Source: JBEKHI01 sp050012355 (GTDB lineage Bacteria > Actinomycetota > Actinomycetes > Streptosporangiales > Streptosporangiaceae). Taken from it: a DNA stretch of 15,696 bases. Every line of letters starts with the position of its first letter. Within the stretch, counting starts at the first letter, position 1. Under the pieces are notes generated by a model that saw only the letters and a program-made list of their open reading frames with translations, searched no databases and had not been told where the DNA came from. Made by a program: the position numbers and the translations under genes. Positions 15,164 to 15,696 of the stretch are shown piece after piece. The stretch covers positions 1-15,696 of the forward strand of contig JBEKHI010000176.1 in the NCBI GenBank assembly GCA_050012355.1, given 5' to 3'.

Positions 15164-15696
15164 GCCAAGCTGTCGTGGCGGCCGTCGATCTCGGGGCGTC
15201 CGGCGGCCGGGTGATCGCGGCCCGGGTGTCCGGCTCCGGGGTGGAGTGGCACGAAATGAGCCGGTTCGCGAACGAGCCGGTCTACGCCGGCGGCGTCCTG
15301 TACTGGGACATCCTGCGGCTGCACGCGTCGGTCGTGTCGGGACTGCGGCTCGCCGCGTCGTCGTTTCCGCTGGCGAGCGCGGGCATTGATTCGTGGGCCG
15401 TGGACTACGGCTTGCTCGACGCGGCGGGCAGGCTGCTCGGCAACCCAGTGCACTACCGGGATGCCCGCACGGACGGGGTGACCGTGCCGGTTCCGGCCGC
15501 TGAACTGTACGCGGTGACCGGCATCCAGCACCTGCCGTTCAACACCATCTATCAGCTGGCCGCCGCGGCCGCGACCTCGGAGCTAAGCGCCGCCGCGACC
15601 CTGCTGCTGATTCCCGACCTGCTCGCGTACTGGCTGACCGGTTCGGTGGGAGCCGAGCTGACGAACGCGTCGACGACCGCGCTGCTCGACGTGTCG
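15160..15696 (+). CDS. rhaB: Rhamnulokinase (N-terminal part, cut by window end)
   Basis: The first 179 codons of a FGGY-family sugar kinase; the rest is beyond the window. I translated it by hand from GTG at 15160, which overlaps the preceding stop (GTGA). It starts with the phosphate-binding motif VAAVDLGASGGRV (DLGASSGRV is the more usual form). It then shows GIDSWAVDYGLLD, the substrate-side HYRDART, TGIQHLPFNTIYQL, LIPDLLAYWLTG and ELTNASTTALLD, all typical of rhamnulokinases. It phosphorylates L-rhamnulose at C1 with ATP in the cytoplasm, feeding the aldolase encoded upstream. Its ribosome site is weak, so translation probably depends on the small regulator gene before it. Confidence 0.92.
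   Translation, partial: MSQAVVAAVDLGASGGRVIAARVSGSGVEWHEMSRFANEPVYAGGVLYWDILRLHASVVSGLRLAASSFPLASAGIDSWAVDYGLLDAAGRLLGNPVHYRDARTDGVTVPVPAAELYAVTGIQHLPFNTIYQLAAAAATSELSAAATLLLIPDLLAYWLTGSVGAELTNASTTALLDVS

Noticed and set aside
14851..15531. 226-residue minus-strand open frame
   Set aside because: It lies opposite the LuxR-type gene and rhamnulokinase, both of which have clear family motifs.

Overview
The window is GC-rich, uses many GTG starts, and has tightly overlapping genes with strong purine-rich ribosome binding sites and lipoprotein signal peptides. This points to an actinomycete; no rRNA or other marker gene is present to place it further. No tRNA, rRNA, CRISPR array or intact insertion sequence was seen.

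Left half (23-6057, all on the minus strand): one operon-like block for an oligopeptide-type (Opp/Dpp/Nik) ABC importer. In transcription order it reads: a DppB-type permease (5116-6057); a single polypeptide joining a DppC-type permease to a DppD-type ATPase (3236-5119); a DppF-type ATPase (2302-3249); a family-5 substrate-binding lipoprotein (761-2329); and an NTF2/SnoaL-like protein of unknown function (23-748). The first four genes overlap by 4, 14 and 28 bases, and the last starts 12 bases after its neighbour. The cargo cannot be read from sequence; the NTF2-like partner suggests import of a small molecule followed by a chemical step.

Middle (6058-6857): about 800 bases between two divergent operons, less GC-rich than its surroundings and full of structure. 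It holds an imperfect 24-base tandem repeat just upstream of the permease gene, several small inverted repeats, a 62-base near-perfect hairpin (6375-6436), a cluster of GGACAG/CTGTCC half-sites (6545-6594), and a promoter with two operator-like palindromes ahead of the right-hand operon.

Right half (6858 to the end, all plus strand): an L-rhamnose uptake and catabolism operon. An ATPase, two permeases and a binding lipoprotein (RhaT, RhaP, RhaQ, RhaS in the rhizobial naming) import the sugar. L-rhamnose isomerase (RhaI) makes L-rhamnulose. Rhamnulokinase (RhaB, cut off by the window end) phosphorylates it. A two-domain aldolase/dehydrogenase (RhaEW type) splits rhamnulose 1-phosphate into dihydroxyacetone phosphate and L-lactaldehyde and acts on the lactaldehyde. 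A 75-residue protein that is only a LuxR-type DNA-binding domain lies between the aldolase and the kinase, coupled to the kinase by overlap. It is the only recognisable regulator in the window.

Most of the genes belong to well-known families. The points most worth a second look are the hairpin and repeats in the divergent region, the orphan LuxR-type domain inside the rhamnose operon, and the NTF2-like protein tied to the peptide-type transporter.
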